Positions 36,451 to 44,659 of a DNA stretch of 64,000 nucleotides are shown here, in pieces. Origin of the DNA: Bacteroidota bacterium (GTDB taxonomy: Bacteria > Bacteroidota > Bacteroidia > Cytophagales > Cyclobacteriaceae); NCBI GenBank assembly GCA_016178785.1, contig JACOSO010000023.1, positions 62,001 to 126,000 of the forward strand, written 5' to 3'. Made by a program: the position numbers and the translations under genes. Positions within the stretch are counted from its first letter, which is position 1, and each line of letters opens with the position of its first letter. The notes under the pieces were generated by a model. It saw only the letters and a list, made by a program, of their open reading frames with translations, searched no databases and had not been told where the DNA came from.

Positions 36451-37278
36451 TCAAGTCGATAACACCCAAATTGTAATTCCTTCTCGGTAAGTAGCAAATA
36501 AGGTCATAAAAGCTAATAGTGCTAAGATGCTTTTGACCAATGACAAAAATATACTTTGTTGGTACACTCTCTTGATCGAAAAAAACAAATAAGTCAAGAA
36601 TATCACTGCCATAAGGATCAATTCATTGTCACCAAATTTCTTCAGTCCAACCAGCATCATTACCGGGTAGTATATCATAAATAGGACAATAAAAAAAGAA
36701 AGACTGTGAGCAGCTAGGATCACGTGCGGCACCAGGAAAGGATTAGATCGCCAAAAGAGAAGATAGAATAGAAGACCCCAAAAGGGAATAAGGATAAATA
36801 AATAAGCCTTCGATTTGTGGACTGCTTCAGTTTCAGCAGCTTTGATTATTAAGTGCGTTGTAGTGCTGTCAGCCGTGGCTTTATCTTGGACTACTTTCGT
36901 TGCATTGAACCCAAAACGATTATTCAATTGGAGTTGTGCAACTGGGGCAAAGAACGTACTTGCTTTGGGAAAGAAGAAGTAGAACAAAACGCTGGCGATG
37001 ATGAAGATCTGCACAGGCTTCATGTAGCGCATTCGCCTACCGTGAATAAATTCTACAGTAAGTAATCCGGGCTTGAACAAGAGCGCTCTAAAACTTCTCA
37101 GAAACTTTGAGTCGAAATGAGTGAATCCGTCAACACTTTGTTCTATAAATTTGTGGATCGAATAGTCTGCGGTTGGATTGAGTTTCTTCTCTCCGCAATG
37201 AGAACAATAATTACCTTTCAGTTTTGTGCCACACGTCAGGCATAGATTTTTTTGTTCTGGTATTATTGTTTGGTGCAT
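36451..37278 (-). CDS. DUF3667 membrane protein with N-terminal zinc ribbon
   Basis: 275 aa. The N-terminus has a CxxC-x8-CxxC zinc ribbon (CLTCGTKLKGNYCSHCGEKK) followed by the DUF3667 core FDSKFLRSFRALLFKPG and HGRRMRYMKPVQIFI. About five transmembrane helices follow (for example VQIFIIASVLFYFFF and VILAAHSLSFFIVLFMIYYP). The family is common in Bacteroidota and of unknown function. It starts 3 nt after trpS, suggesting co-transcription. Confidence 0.85.
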   Translation of the reverse strand: MHQTIIPEQKNLCLTCGTKLKGNYCSHCGEKKLNPTADYSIHKFIEQSVDGFTHFDSKFLRSFRALLFKPGLLTVEFIHGRRMRYMKPVQIFIIASVLFYFFFPKASTFFAPVAQLQLNNRFGFNATKVVQDKATADSTTTHLIIKAAETEAVHKSKAYLFILIPFWGLLFYLLFWRSNPFLVPHVILAAHSLSFFIVLFMIYYPVMMLVGLKKFGDNELILMAVIFLTYLFFSIKRVYQQSIFLSLVKSILALLAFMTLFATYREGITIWVLST

Positions 37279-37281
37279 AGA

Positions 37282-38250
37282 CTAAAATCCAAGTTTTTTC
37301 TTAACTCTCCCTATCACTTCAGTTGCAATTACTGTTGCTTTCGCCTCACATTTTTCAAGTGTCTTTTCCAATTCAGAAATATTCGTCATGTAATAGTTAA
37401 ATGCCTCACGCTCTTTCGAAAATTTCTGAAGGATCAAGTCAAATAATTCTTGTTTGGCGTGGCCGTAGCCAAAATTGCCAGCCAGATATTTTTTACGAAG
37501 TGATTCAGTTTGTTCTGCTGACCCAACCAATTGATAAATCGAAAACACATTGTCTTTGTCCGGATTCTTTGGGGCTTCCATGGGTGTGCTGTCTGTGACG
37601 ATGCTCATCACTTGTTTTCTAAGTTCTTTATCGGGTAAGAAAATATCGATGATGTTGCCGTACGATTTACTCATTTTCTGTCCGTCTATTCCAGGAATGG
37701 TCATCACACTTTCTTCAATCTTGGCTTCAGGTAAAACAAAAGTTTCACCATACATAGTGTTGAATGTACTTGCTATGTCGCGTGCCATTTCCAAATGTTG
37801 CTTTTGATCTTTTCCAACCGGAACGAAATTGGCATCGTACAAAATGATGTCTGCAGCCATTAGCACCGGGTAAGTGAAAAGCCCGGCATTTACATCCGAA
37901 AGTTTTTCTGATTTGTCTTTGAACGAATGCGCATTGGCCAACATAGGAAATGGCGTGATACAATTCAGGTACCAGGTCAATTCACAAACTACTGGGATGC
38001 GGCTCTGCCGGTACAATAAATTTTTCTCTACATCAAAACCGAAGGCGAGCCATGCGGCTGCAACTGCCCGCACATTCTCTTCTCGCACCTTAGCATCCTT
38101 AATTGAAATAAGAGAATGAAGGTCTGCAATAAAGAAAAACGATTCATTGCCCGATTGCCTGGAAAGTTTGATCGCGGGAATAATTGCGCCTAACAAATTA
38201 CCAAGATGCGGACGGCCACTGCTTTGTATTCCTGTTAAAATTCTTGACAT
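37282..38250 (-). CDS. trpS: Tryptophanyl-tRNA synthetase
   Basis: 322 aa class Ic synthetase, normal bacterial length. The HIGH-type motif is SSGRPHLGNLLGA and the KMSKS motif is GQKMSKSYGN. FFFIADLHSLIS and VPVGKDQKQHLEMARDIA are typical of TrpS. It charges tRNA-Trp in the cytoplasm. A DUF3667 gene follows closely, and AT-rich repeats fill the divergent gap to the DUF1573 gene. Confidence 0.96.
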   Translation of the reverse strand: MSRILTGIQSSGRPHLGNLLGAIIPAIKLSRQSGNESFFFIADLHSLISIKDAKVREENVRAVAAAWLAFGFDVEKNLLYRQSRIPVVCELTWYLNCITPFPMLANAHSFKDKSEKLSDVNAGLFTYPVLMAADIILYDANFVPVGKDQKQHLEMARDIASTFNTMYGETFVLPEAKIEESVMTIPGIDGQKMSKSYGNIIDIFLPDKELRKQVMSIVTDSTPMEAPKNPDKDNVFSIYQLVGSAEQTESLRKKYLAGNFGYGHAKQELFDLILQKFSKEREAFNYYMTNISELEKTLEKCEAKATVIATEVIGRVKKKLGF

Positions 38251-38414
38251 GCCTTTTGATTCAAAATTCCAAATTTCACATTCAAAATTGAAGTGGCAAA
38301 CATAAAGATTCGATATTACATATTTTGACTTTAGATTTCAGATTTAAAATTTTAAGAAGGATTTGGCGTTCTCTTGTTAATTTTGAATTTTAAACTTTGA
38401 ATTTTGAATTTATT
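38251..38414. repeat. AT-rich interspersed repeat cluster
   Basis: The gap between trpS and the DUF1573 gene is nearly all runs of TTCAAAATT, TTTGAATTT and related units on both strands, able to fold into weak hairpins. The same units recur at 503-532, 6041-6070, 44616-44650 and 61131-61218. The DUF1573 ATG lies directly at the end of this run. Confidence 0.65.
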
Positions 38415-39491
38415 ATGATCCGATCCGTGCTGTTTGTTGTTTTTGCATTGACTTACCAATTTTCATTTGGCCAGCTATCCGAGCCTTTGATCTTTCGCGA
38501 GAAGATCCATGACTTTGGAAATATCCTTGAACAAGATGGCCCGGCCACGTTTGAATTTGTGGTATTCAATAAGAGTACGAGGCCGGTGAAAATCATCAAT
38601 GTTCAACCCTCCTGCGGTTGCACAACGCCCGATTGGACCAAAGAACCGATCGCTGTAAACGGTACAGGTTTTATAAAAGCAAGCTATGATCCTAAAGGAA
38701 GGCCCGGGTATTTTGATAAAACGCTTACCATCACAACCGATTGGGATGGAACTCCTGTGGTACTGCACATCAAGGGAACGGTCGTTAACCCTCAGACTGC
38801 CAATGACCCTTCTTTGTTTTCAGTGGTGATCGGAAGCCTGAGATTCAAATCAAACTCATTTAATCTTGGCAAGGTGTTTATCAACAGAGATACGGAAGCG
38901 ATTTCTTTTCCCATTAGAAATGGAGGGAAGGATTCTGTTCATTTCAAAGGCTATGTTTCACCGCGTTATATTAAAGTGAACGTGCCGAAGGTCATTGCGC
39001 CTGACCAAATCGCTAACCTTAAAATCTCGTTTGATGCCAAACTGAAAAATCAATACGGATTCACATCAGAAAATATCGAATTGAAGACCGATGATGTCGA
39101 GTTTCCGGAGAAGTCATTTTCGGTTTACGCCACTACGGAAGAATATTTTCCGAAACTTTCTGACAAGGAATTAGCTGATGCCCCAATACTGTCGCTTCAA
39201 GCCAATGTGGTAAATTTTGGAGTTGTCAGAGCGGGGGCTGTTCTCTCTCGCGAAATTAAAATCACCAATACTGGAAAAAAAGAGTTGATCATTCGTCATG
39301 CACAATCTAATTGCTCTTGCCTTACAATTTCTCCGGGACAACGAGCACTAAAACCAGGACAAGAAATTTCCATGAAAATCACTCTTGACACCCAAGGTCG
39401 TACCGGCCCTCAAAACAAATCAGTGACGATTTACTCAACCGATCCGCAAAACCCTGTGCAACGGATCACCTTTACTACTGCAGTGAATTGA
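38415..39491 (+). CDS. DUF1573 domain-containing secreted protein
   Basis: 358 aa from ATG 38415; codons further upstream derive from the AT-rich repeat. Signal peptide (MIRSVLFVVFALTYQFSFGQ). Two DUF1573 Ig-like repeats: the first has IHDFGNILEQDGPATFEFV and VQPSCGCTTPDW, the second VVNFGVVRAGAVLSREIKI and AQSNCSCLTISPG. Each carries the conserved Cys pair. Such proteins sit in the periplasm or outer envelope of Bacteroidota; function unknown. Confidence 0.87.
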   Translation: MIRSVLFVVFALTYQFSFGQLSEPLIFREKIHDFGNILEQDGPATFEFVVFNKSTRPVKIINVQPSCGCTTPDWTKEPIAVNGTGFIKASYDPKGRPGYFDKTLTITTDWDGTPVVLHIKGTVVNPQTANDPSLFSVVIGSLRFKSNSFNLGKVFINRDTEAISFPIRNGGKDSVHFKGYVSPRYIKVNVPKVIAPDQIANLKISFDAKLKNQYGFTSENIELKTDDVEFPEKSFSVYATTEEYFPKLSDKELADAPILSLQANVVNFGVVRAGAVLSREIKITNTGKKELIIRHAQSNCSCLTISPGQRALKPGQEISMKITLDTQGRTGPQNKSVTIYSTDPQNPVQRITFTTAVN

Positions 39492-39552
39492 ATCATGAAA
39501 ATAGCAAGCCCGACCTTAAGGCCGCGCGAAAATCTAAAATCTCTGATAATTT

Positions 39553-40770
39553 CTAAACAAAAGCAGGAATCCCTGTGATCTGATTTCCAAGAATCAGCAA
39601 ATGAATATCGTGTGTGCCTTCGTAGGTCAACACCGATTCCAAATTCATCATGTGGCGCATGATGGGGTACTCACCAGTGATGCCCATGCCTCCATGAATT
39701 TGTCGTGCTTCGCGGGCAATCTCCAATGCCACATGGACATTGTTTCTTTTTGCTAGTGAAATTTGCGGAGTACTTGCTTTGCCTTCGTTCATCAAAGTAC
39801 CTAGTCGCCAGTTGAGCAATTGTGCTTTGGTGATTTCAGTTAGCATCTCAGCTAATTTTTTTTGAACTAATTGAAATGAACCGATTGGCTTTCCAAACTG
39901 AATTCTTTCCATTGCATATCTTCTTGCAGAATCGTAGCAGTCCATAGCTGCACCAATCGCGCCCCATGAAATGCCATAACGGGCTGAGTCAAGGCACATC
40001 ATCGGTGCACCAAGTCCGTTTTTGCCGGGCAATAAATTTTCTTTGGGCACTTTTACATCATGGAAAACTAATTCGCCAGTTGTACTCGCGCGCAAACTCC
40101 ATTTACCATGTGTTTCAGGGGTGGTGAAACCAGACATTCCTCGTTCTACGATCAAACCGTGAATTCTCCCTGCCTCGTTCTTCGCCCACACTACAGCCAC
40201 ATCTGCTTTGGGTGAATTTGAAATCCACATTTTTGCACCATTCAATAAATAATGGTCGCCCATGTCTTTGAAGTTGGTCACCATGCCCGAAGGATTCGAG
40301 CCGTGATCAGGTTCGGTCAATCCAAAACAACCGAGCCACTCACCGCTTGCGAGTTTGGGTAAATATTTCTTGCGTTGCGCCTCACTTCCGAACTTATAGA
40401 TAGGATACATCACCAACGAACCTTGCACAGAGGCAGTCGAACGCATGCCGGAGTCGCCCCGCTCAATCTCTTGCATCAAAATTCCATAAGAAATATAATC
40501 GAGACCACCACCGCCATATTGCTGAGGCACAGTTGGGCCAAAAGCTCCAATTTCTCCAAACTTGCGTACGATTTCATAAGGAAAATGTGCACGCTGAGCC
40601 CAATCTTCGATGTTAGGTGAAATTTCTTTCTTTACAAACTCACGAATTGAACTGCGAATGAGTTTGTGTTCTTCGGTGAGCAGGTCATCAATAGCGTAAA
40701 AATCGGGTTGCTCGTAACGATCTTGTTTCATTGATTTTTTCGCGGGGGCTTCTGCGGTATGGGCTGCCAT
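39553..40770 (-). CDS. gcdH: Glutaryl-CoA dehydrogenase (acyl-CoA dehydrogenase family)
   Basis: 405 aa. Acyl-CoA dehydrogenase landmarks: SVQGSLVMYPIYKFGSEAQR, the FAD site LGCFGLTEPDHGSNPSGM, and the C-terminal catalytic base Glu384 in YEGTHDIHLLILGNQITG, the arrangement of glutaryl-CoA dehydrogenases. It converts glutaryl-CoA to crotonyl-CoA and CO2 in lysine and tryptophan breakdown. It is divergent from tryptophan 2,3-dioxygenase, which fits a catabolic role. A consensus promoter precedes it. Confidence 0.9.
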   Translation of the reverse strand: MAAHTAEAPAKKSMKQDRYEQPDFYAIDDLLTEEHKLIRSSIREFVKKEISPNIEDWAQRAHFPYEIVRKFGEIGAFGPTVPQQYGGGGLDYISYGILMQEIERGDSGMRSTASVQGSLVMYPIYKFGSEAQRKKYLPKLASGEWLGCFGLTEPDHGSNPSGMVTNFKDMGDHYLLNGAKMWISNSPKADVAVVWAKNEAGRIHGLIVERGMSGFTTPETHGKWSLRASTTGELVFHDVKVPKENLLPGKNGLGAPMMCLDSARYGISWGAIGAAMDCYDSARRYAMERIQFGKPIGSFQLVQKKLAEMLTEITKAQLLNWRLGTLMNEGKASTPQISLAKRNNVHVALEIAREARQIHGGMGITGEYPIMRHMMNLESVLTYEGTHDIHLLILGNQITGIPAFV

Positions 40771-40798
40771 AAAGTTTGGGTTATTCTTTTTTAACGCG

Positions 40799-40829
40799 CA
40801 AATTTACGCAACTAAGTACGAAGCACAAA
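40799..40829 (-). promoter_or_regulatory. Consensus Bacteroidota promoter of gcdH
   Basis: On the minus strand TTTG (40826-40829), exactly 19 nt, then TAAATTTG (40799-40806), the textbook TTTG-N19-TAnnTTTG spacing. It lies 28 nt upstream of the gcdH ATG. Confidence 0.75.
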
Positions 40830-40838
40830 TCTTGATCT

Positions 40839-41783
40839 ATGTCCAATCCTATTGACCCGAAACTCCACGAACAACTCCAAAAACTGCAGCAAAAATACGA
40901 TGTTATGGGGCAAGACCTTTCATCTTACCTCGATGGACTTTTGTATTCCGATTATCTCACCTATTGGGATTATATCCACCTCGATACACTTTTAAGTCTG
41001 CAGACACCAAAGACTCATTTTAAGGATGAAAAAGTCTTTATTGTGTATCATCAGATCACTGAGTTGTATTTCAATCTGATTCTTTGGGAGATCGATCAGA
41101 TTGTTGAGCAAACTAATCTTACTGAGAAATTTTTCTGTGAAAGAATGGATCGGATGATCAATTACTTTCGTCAATTGGTGAATTCGTTTGGCGTGATGGT
41201 GGATGGGATGGACCGCAATCAGTTTTTAAAATTCAGAATGTCACTTCTTCCCGCTTCGGGATTTCAGTCCGGGCAGTATCGTATGATTGAAATCTGCTCG
41301 ACCGATATGATCAATATTGTGAATACCGATGATCGTAAATCGATGACGGATGTCGATGATATTAATCGATTATTGGAAAAACTCTATTGGCGGAGTGGCG
41401 CAACAGAATTAGCCACAGGCAAAAAGACATTGACATTGAAACAGTTTGAAGAAAAATATATTGAAGACTTCAAAACTCTCGGAGAAAAACACCGCGACAG
41501 AAATTTGAGAAAAATCTATTTGAAAAATTTCCCCAATTCGGAAGAAGTAAAAAAACGTTTGCGCGAATTTGATGAGTTGGCCAATGTGCGCTGGCCTTTG
41601 GCACACCTCAAATCGGCTGCCAGGTATTTGCAAAAAGACCCTGAAGATATCAGGGCAACCGGTGGAACCAATTGGCAGAAATATCTGCCGCCCCGTTTTC
41701 AGAAAATCATTTTCTATCCTGAGCTATGGAACGAAACAGAAAAGCAGGAGTGGGGAAAGGCTGGATTAAATTTTGGCCAATAG
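40839..41783 (+). CDS. kynA: Tryptophan 2,3-dioxygenase
   Basis: 314 aa, all-helical TDO fold. Family stretches: LSYLDGLLYSDYLTYW-like YSDYLTYWDYIHLDTLL, FIVYHQITELYFNLILWEID, LPASGFQSGQYRMIEI, and the substrate loop ATGGTNWQKYLPPRFQKI. It opens the tryptophan ring to N-formylkynurenine using haem. Only 68 nt separate its start from the divergent gcdH gene, so the two may be co-regulated. Other kynurenine-pathway genes are not in the window. Confidence 0.95.
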   Translation: MSNPIDPKLHEQLQKLQQKYDVMGQDLSSYLDGLLYSDYLTYWDYIHLDTLLSLQTPKTHFKDEKVFIVYHQITELYFNLILWEIDQIVEQTNLTEKFFCERMDRMINYFRQLVNSFGVMVDGMDRNQFLKFRMSLLPASGFQSGQYRMIEICSTDMINIVNTDDRKSMTDVDDINRLLEKLYWRSGATELATGKKTLTLKQFEEKYIEDFKTLGEKHRDRNLRKIYLKNFPNSEEVKKRLREFDELANVRWPLAHLKSAARYLQKDPEDIRATGGTNWQKYLPPRFQKIIFYPELWNETEKQEWGKAGLNFGQ

Positions 41784-41822
41784 TACAAAGAAGCCTTGGC
41801 TATAGGGCAATTGTATCATTAG

Positions 41823-42059
41823 TTAAGACTGCAAGGGATCAACGTGTACTATGGAGATGCACCTAATATTGGATTTCAGAATTTTTATAAGTCGCGCTCC
41901 AAATTCCTTTTGAAATTTAATCACGGTGTCATCCTGATAAATTATTCTACCAATGTATTCATGCGGATTGGTCTCAATCTTATACAAAGTAGAGTCTGAC
42001 GAAAGCGACTGCTTCTCCTTCACTCCAAAAAATAAGCCTATCGAATCAGAAATACTCAT
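41823..42059 (-). CDS. Small protein with Sm/Hfq-like strand pattern
   Basis: 78 aa from ATG 42059 (MSISDSIGLFFGVKEKQ); a longer frame from 42152 overlaps the upstream gene and is less likely. The core EYIGRIIYQDDTVIKFQKEF followed by IKILKSNIRCISIVHVDP alternates hydrophobic strands as in Sm folds (a VxGxIxxxDxxVIxL-like strand pair). This is pattern resemblance only; I cannot assign it to a named family. It lies 28 nt behind the 115-aa gene on the same strand, probably in one transcript. Confidence 0.5.
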   Translation of the reverse strand: MSISDSIGLFFGVKEKQSLSSDSTLYKIETNPHEYIGRIIYQDDTVIKFQKEFGARLIKILKSNIRCISIVHVDPLQS

Positions 42060-42087
42060 GCCTTTGTCTATAGATGATAATGACGCC

Positions 42088-42435
42088 CTAGTTAATCCTT
42101 GATATATGCAATATGAACTCCTTGTCAAGCTTAAACGCAAAACGTCCTTCATTCATTAATTCACATGCCTTTCTTGATGTATTCAGTGTATCGAGAAGGT
42201 TTCTGGCTGCTATAGAAGGTTTAACGTTGTTTACAGATTTTCCCTGGTAGGCATGAAGCTCAAAAGAATATTTTTTTTCTTTAGGAGCCAGCGCTTTAAA
42301 CTCATGATCAAAAAGCCTGTACTGTTGCGCACCCTCTTCAGAGGCGAGCATAAGCTGAATGATAGCAGGACGATATTTGTTCCATAAAGAAGCGTAAACG
42401 GGATTGACCATGCTGCTGAAGAATCTAGGTTCCAT
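42088..42435 (-). CDS. Conserved hypothetical protein
   Basis: 115 aa, cytoplasmic, no signal or membrane segment. Contains VYASLWNKYRPAIIQLMLAS, YRLFDHEFKALAPKEKKYSF and KACELMNEGRFAFKLDKEF. The mixture of charged and aromatic residues and the WNKYRP/HEFK pattern look like a real conserved Bacteroidota family, but I know no function. It probably forms a two-gene unit with the small protein downstream. Confidence 0.65.
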   Translation of the reverse strand: MEPRFFSSMVNPVYASLWNKYRPAIIQLMLASEEGAQQYRLFDHEFKALAPKEKKYSFELHAYQGKSVNNVKPSIAARNLLDTLNTSRKACELMNEGRFAFKLDKEFILHISRIN

Positions 42436-42607
42436 GTAGATTTGTTATTTGTTTTAGATATTAACTTATATGTCGATTCAATGGAAAATCCAGTGGACGT
42501 AAGAATTATCTTACGATTAGAATGGTCCTTGGCAGAATTCAAGATTGAATGCCCAAAGGTAATCATTTTTAGTCAGCTCCGGTCAGGTTAGATGGTTAAT
42601 TGTTAGA

Positions 42608-42668
42608 CGTTAATCGTTAATCGTAAAAGATGAGTCTATTACCTAATAACGATTAACGAATAACCCCT
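42608..42668. repeat. Inverted TTAATCG repeat
   Basis: TTAATCGTTAATCG (42610-42623) is an inverted copy of CGATTAACGAATAA (42650-42663) with one mismatch. Related units occur at 560-613, downstream of the Nramp gene. It lies directly after the batA-like stop, where it may act as a transcript 3' end. Confidence 0.55.
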
Positions 42669-43710
42669 AATCCTGCAACACATTTGACATAAAGCTTGAC
42701 TTGAGCACAAGCCACAGCAAAAATAAAATCATTGCCCATTGCAGGTAGATGAAATAAAAATCGGAAGTGTCTTTGAAGCGGCTCTCTTTGATTTCGGCTT
42801 TCTCGTATTTGTCAATCCGTTCGAAAACATTTTTCAGCGCCTGGTTATCTGTTACTCTGAAAAACTGCCCGGACCCTATATCAGCAATTTTTCTCATCGT
42901 AGTTTCGTCCACGGTGTTTTCTACCATCTGAGGTCTTCCAAAATAATCTTTTCCGTAAGGCACAAGCCCTTCCTTGCCAACAACAATTGTATAAATCTTA
43001 ATGTTATACGCTGCTGCCAGTTCGGCTGAAGTTATAGGGTCGATATTGCCTGCCGTGTTGTCTCCATCGCTGATGAGAATGCATACTTTTGATTTTGATT
43101 CCGACTCGCGCATTCTGTTTGTAACAACCGCGAGAGCGCTTCCAATGGCCGTCCCTCGCGATTCAATCATGTCGAAAGAAATATCGTTCAAATAGGAGTA
43201 GAGTAATTCATAATCGGTCGTGAGCGGTGCGAGAGAAAAGGCGTCACCCGAAAATACTACCAACCCGATACGATCTTGAATACGGCCGTGAATAAAATCA
43301 CGCGCTACCTGTTTGGCTGCATCCAATCGATTAGGCTGAAAATCTTCAATCTGCATCGACTGCGAAATGTCGAGTGCAAGCATAATGTCAATACCCTCGG
43401 TCCATTGTTCTACTTTTTCATTCGTCTTTTGAGGTCGGGCGAGCGCGGTGAGGATAAGCGCAATAACAATCATCAAAAAAATCTCCGGTATAAATCGAAG
43501 CAAATGAATAGGTGAAGTCTTCAGATCACTTTTTATTAATGCCACCGGCAATTTTTGATTCGCGAAATAACGAATGAGCCAGCGAACCAAAAACAAAATG
43601 GGAATAGCAGGGATCAGGTATAGAAAGAATTCATTTTCCCACGTCAGCGCCTTGAAGGTTGACGTTGAAAACCAATCCAACGAATACCATGGTGCATTTA
43701 AGTTATCCAT
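42667..43710 (-). CDS. batA: BatA-like VWA-domain membrane protein
   Basis: 347 aa from ATG 43710, which overlaps the upstream stop; the frame is open 9 codons further up. Two N-terminal helices (FFLYLIPAIPILFLVRWLIR and PEIFLMIVIALILTAL), then a von Willebrand A domain with a full MIDAS (LALDISQSM), RGTAIGSAL and SDGDNTAGN, and a C-terminal helix (YFIYLQWAMILFLLWLVLKS). This is the BatA layout of the Bacteroidota aerotolerance operon. Function in other species is linked to stress tolerance or envelope assembly. BatB and the TPR genes that usually follow are missing here. Confidence 0.85.
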   Translation of the reverse strand: MDNLNAPWYSLDWFSTSTFKALTWENEFFLYLIPAIPILFLVRWLIRYFANQKLPVALIKSDLKTSPIHLLRFIPEIFLMIVIALILTALARPQKTNEKVEQWTEGIDIMLALDISQSMQIEDFQPNRLDAAKQVARDFIHGRIQDRIGLVVFSGDAFSLAPLTTDYELLYSYLNDISFDMIESRGTAIGSALAVVTNRMRESESKSKVCILISDGDNTAGNIDPITSAELAAAYNIKIYTIVVGKEGLVPYGKDYFGRPQMVENTVDETTMRKIADIGSGQFFRVTDNQALKNVFERIDKYEKAEIKESRFKDTSDFYFIYLQWAMILFLLWLVLKSSFMSNVLQD

Positions 43711-44659
43711 TCGCCACCTCCACTTTCTTTTTTTCAAACTGTTGTTGCACGTACTCTTTTAAATTGGAAAATGGCGAGAGAACGTTTTCATGCCGATGTC
43801 CGTAGATCATTTTGTCGATTGCCATCAAAGAAAGGCCGAGTTCTTCACTTTGCTCAATCGCACGGATTTCTTTGGAAGTGTATTTGGTATACGGTTTAGA
43901 AAGCAATGATTCCAAATATTTTTTCCAAATCACTAAACTTTGCTCTGCGCTCTGAGGAGAAAATTCTTTATTCAATCTATCGACTGATGAATCGAACTGT
44001 ATGCGGAAAGATTCATAGCCGCTGACTAATTTTTTCAGCCTGAAATATTTCCTAATCTTCTTCCCAAAGAAAATCCAAACCAAAATCAGTACAGCGATTA
44101 AAATCCCGACAATAATTCCCATTAAAATATAATTGAGTTGCCAGGGTACCCCAAGGTAATTTACATTGACTTTTAGTGGCAGCTTTTCGGTTGTCAATGA
44201 GTCAGGAATGGATTTGACCATGTGCTGAAAATAAACCGTGTCAGTGTTGGAGAAAACTTGTGTGCAGTCCATGGCGTTCACTACAAACACCGGCAACTTC
44301 AATTTTTGAATACTGTCCACTTCATAAGTTGCGAGAATGTAGGTTACGCTGTCGATGCTGATTCCGTTTTTCGTTTTCGTGGGAAAGTATTTTTTCTTTT
44401 GTAATTCAAAAGGAGCATAAGAAAACGTGGAATCGGGGAAAAGTAAGTTTAATTTTTCAGGATAATGGGCGGAGAGATAAAACTCAATCGGCTTTCCGAG
44501 CTTTACCGAATCGCTGCTGAATTTGCCTTGAACCCTTATTTCTTGGGCATGAAGAGAAAAAGAATTCAGAATACAGAATACAGAAAACAGAATGAGGCTT
44601 CGTTTAATGAATGCCCAATTTGAAATCTTGAATTTGAAATTTTGAATGTAGAGCATCAT
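43703..44659 (-). CDS. Bat-operon membrane protein with a periplasmic Ig-like domain (BatD-like position)
   Basis: 318 aa. Signal sequence LILFSVFCILNSFSLHAQ, periplasmic beta-rich region (IRVQGKFSSDSVKLGKPIEF), one membrane helix (YILMGIIVGILIAVLILVWIFF) and a basic cytoplasmic tail. Genes of this kind lie between the DUF58 and VWA genes in Bacteroidota Bat operons; function unknown. The ATG overlaps the DUF58 stop (ATGA). The first 16 codons (MMLYIQNFKFKISNWA) are read from the same AT-rich TTGAAATTTTGAA repeat seen between genes elsewhere, so a repeat unit has become the signal-peptide n-region. Confidence 0.75.
   Translation of the reverse strand: MMLYIQNFKFKISNWAFIKRSLILFSVFCILNSFSLHAQEIRVQGKFSSDSVKLGKPIEFYLSAHYPEKLNLLFPDSTFSYAPFELQKKKYFPTKTKNGISIDSVTYILATYEVDSIQKLKLPVFVVNAMDCTQVFSNTDTVYFQHMVKSIPDSLTTEKLPLKVNVNYLGVPWQLNYILMGIIVGILIAVLILVWIFFGKKIRKYFRLKKLVSGYESFRIQFDSSVDRLNKEFSPQSAEQSLVIWKKYLESLLSKPYTKYTSKEIRAIEQSEELGLSLMAIDKMIYGHRHENVLSPFSNLKEYVQQQFEKKKVEVANG

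Noticed and set aside
42060-42152. Longer N-terminus for the small Sm-like protein
   Set aside because: It would overlap the end of the 115-aa gene out of frame; the ATG at 42059 leaves a normal 28-nt gap.
42231-42566. Minus-strand frame of 111 codons
   Set aside because: It overlaps the better-supported 115-aa gene in another frame and has low-complexity sequence.
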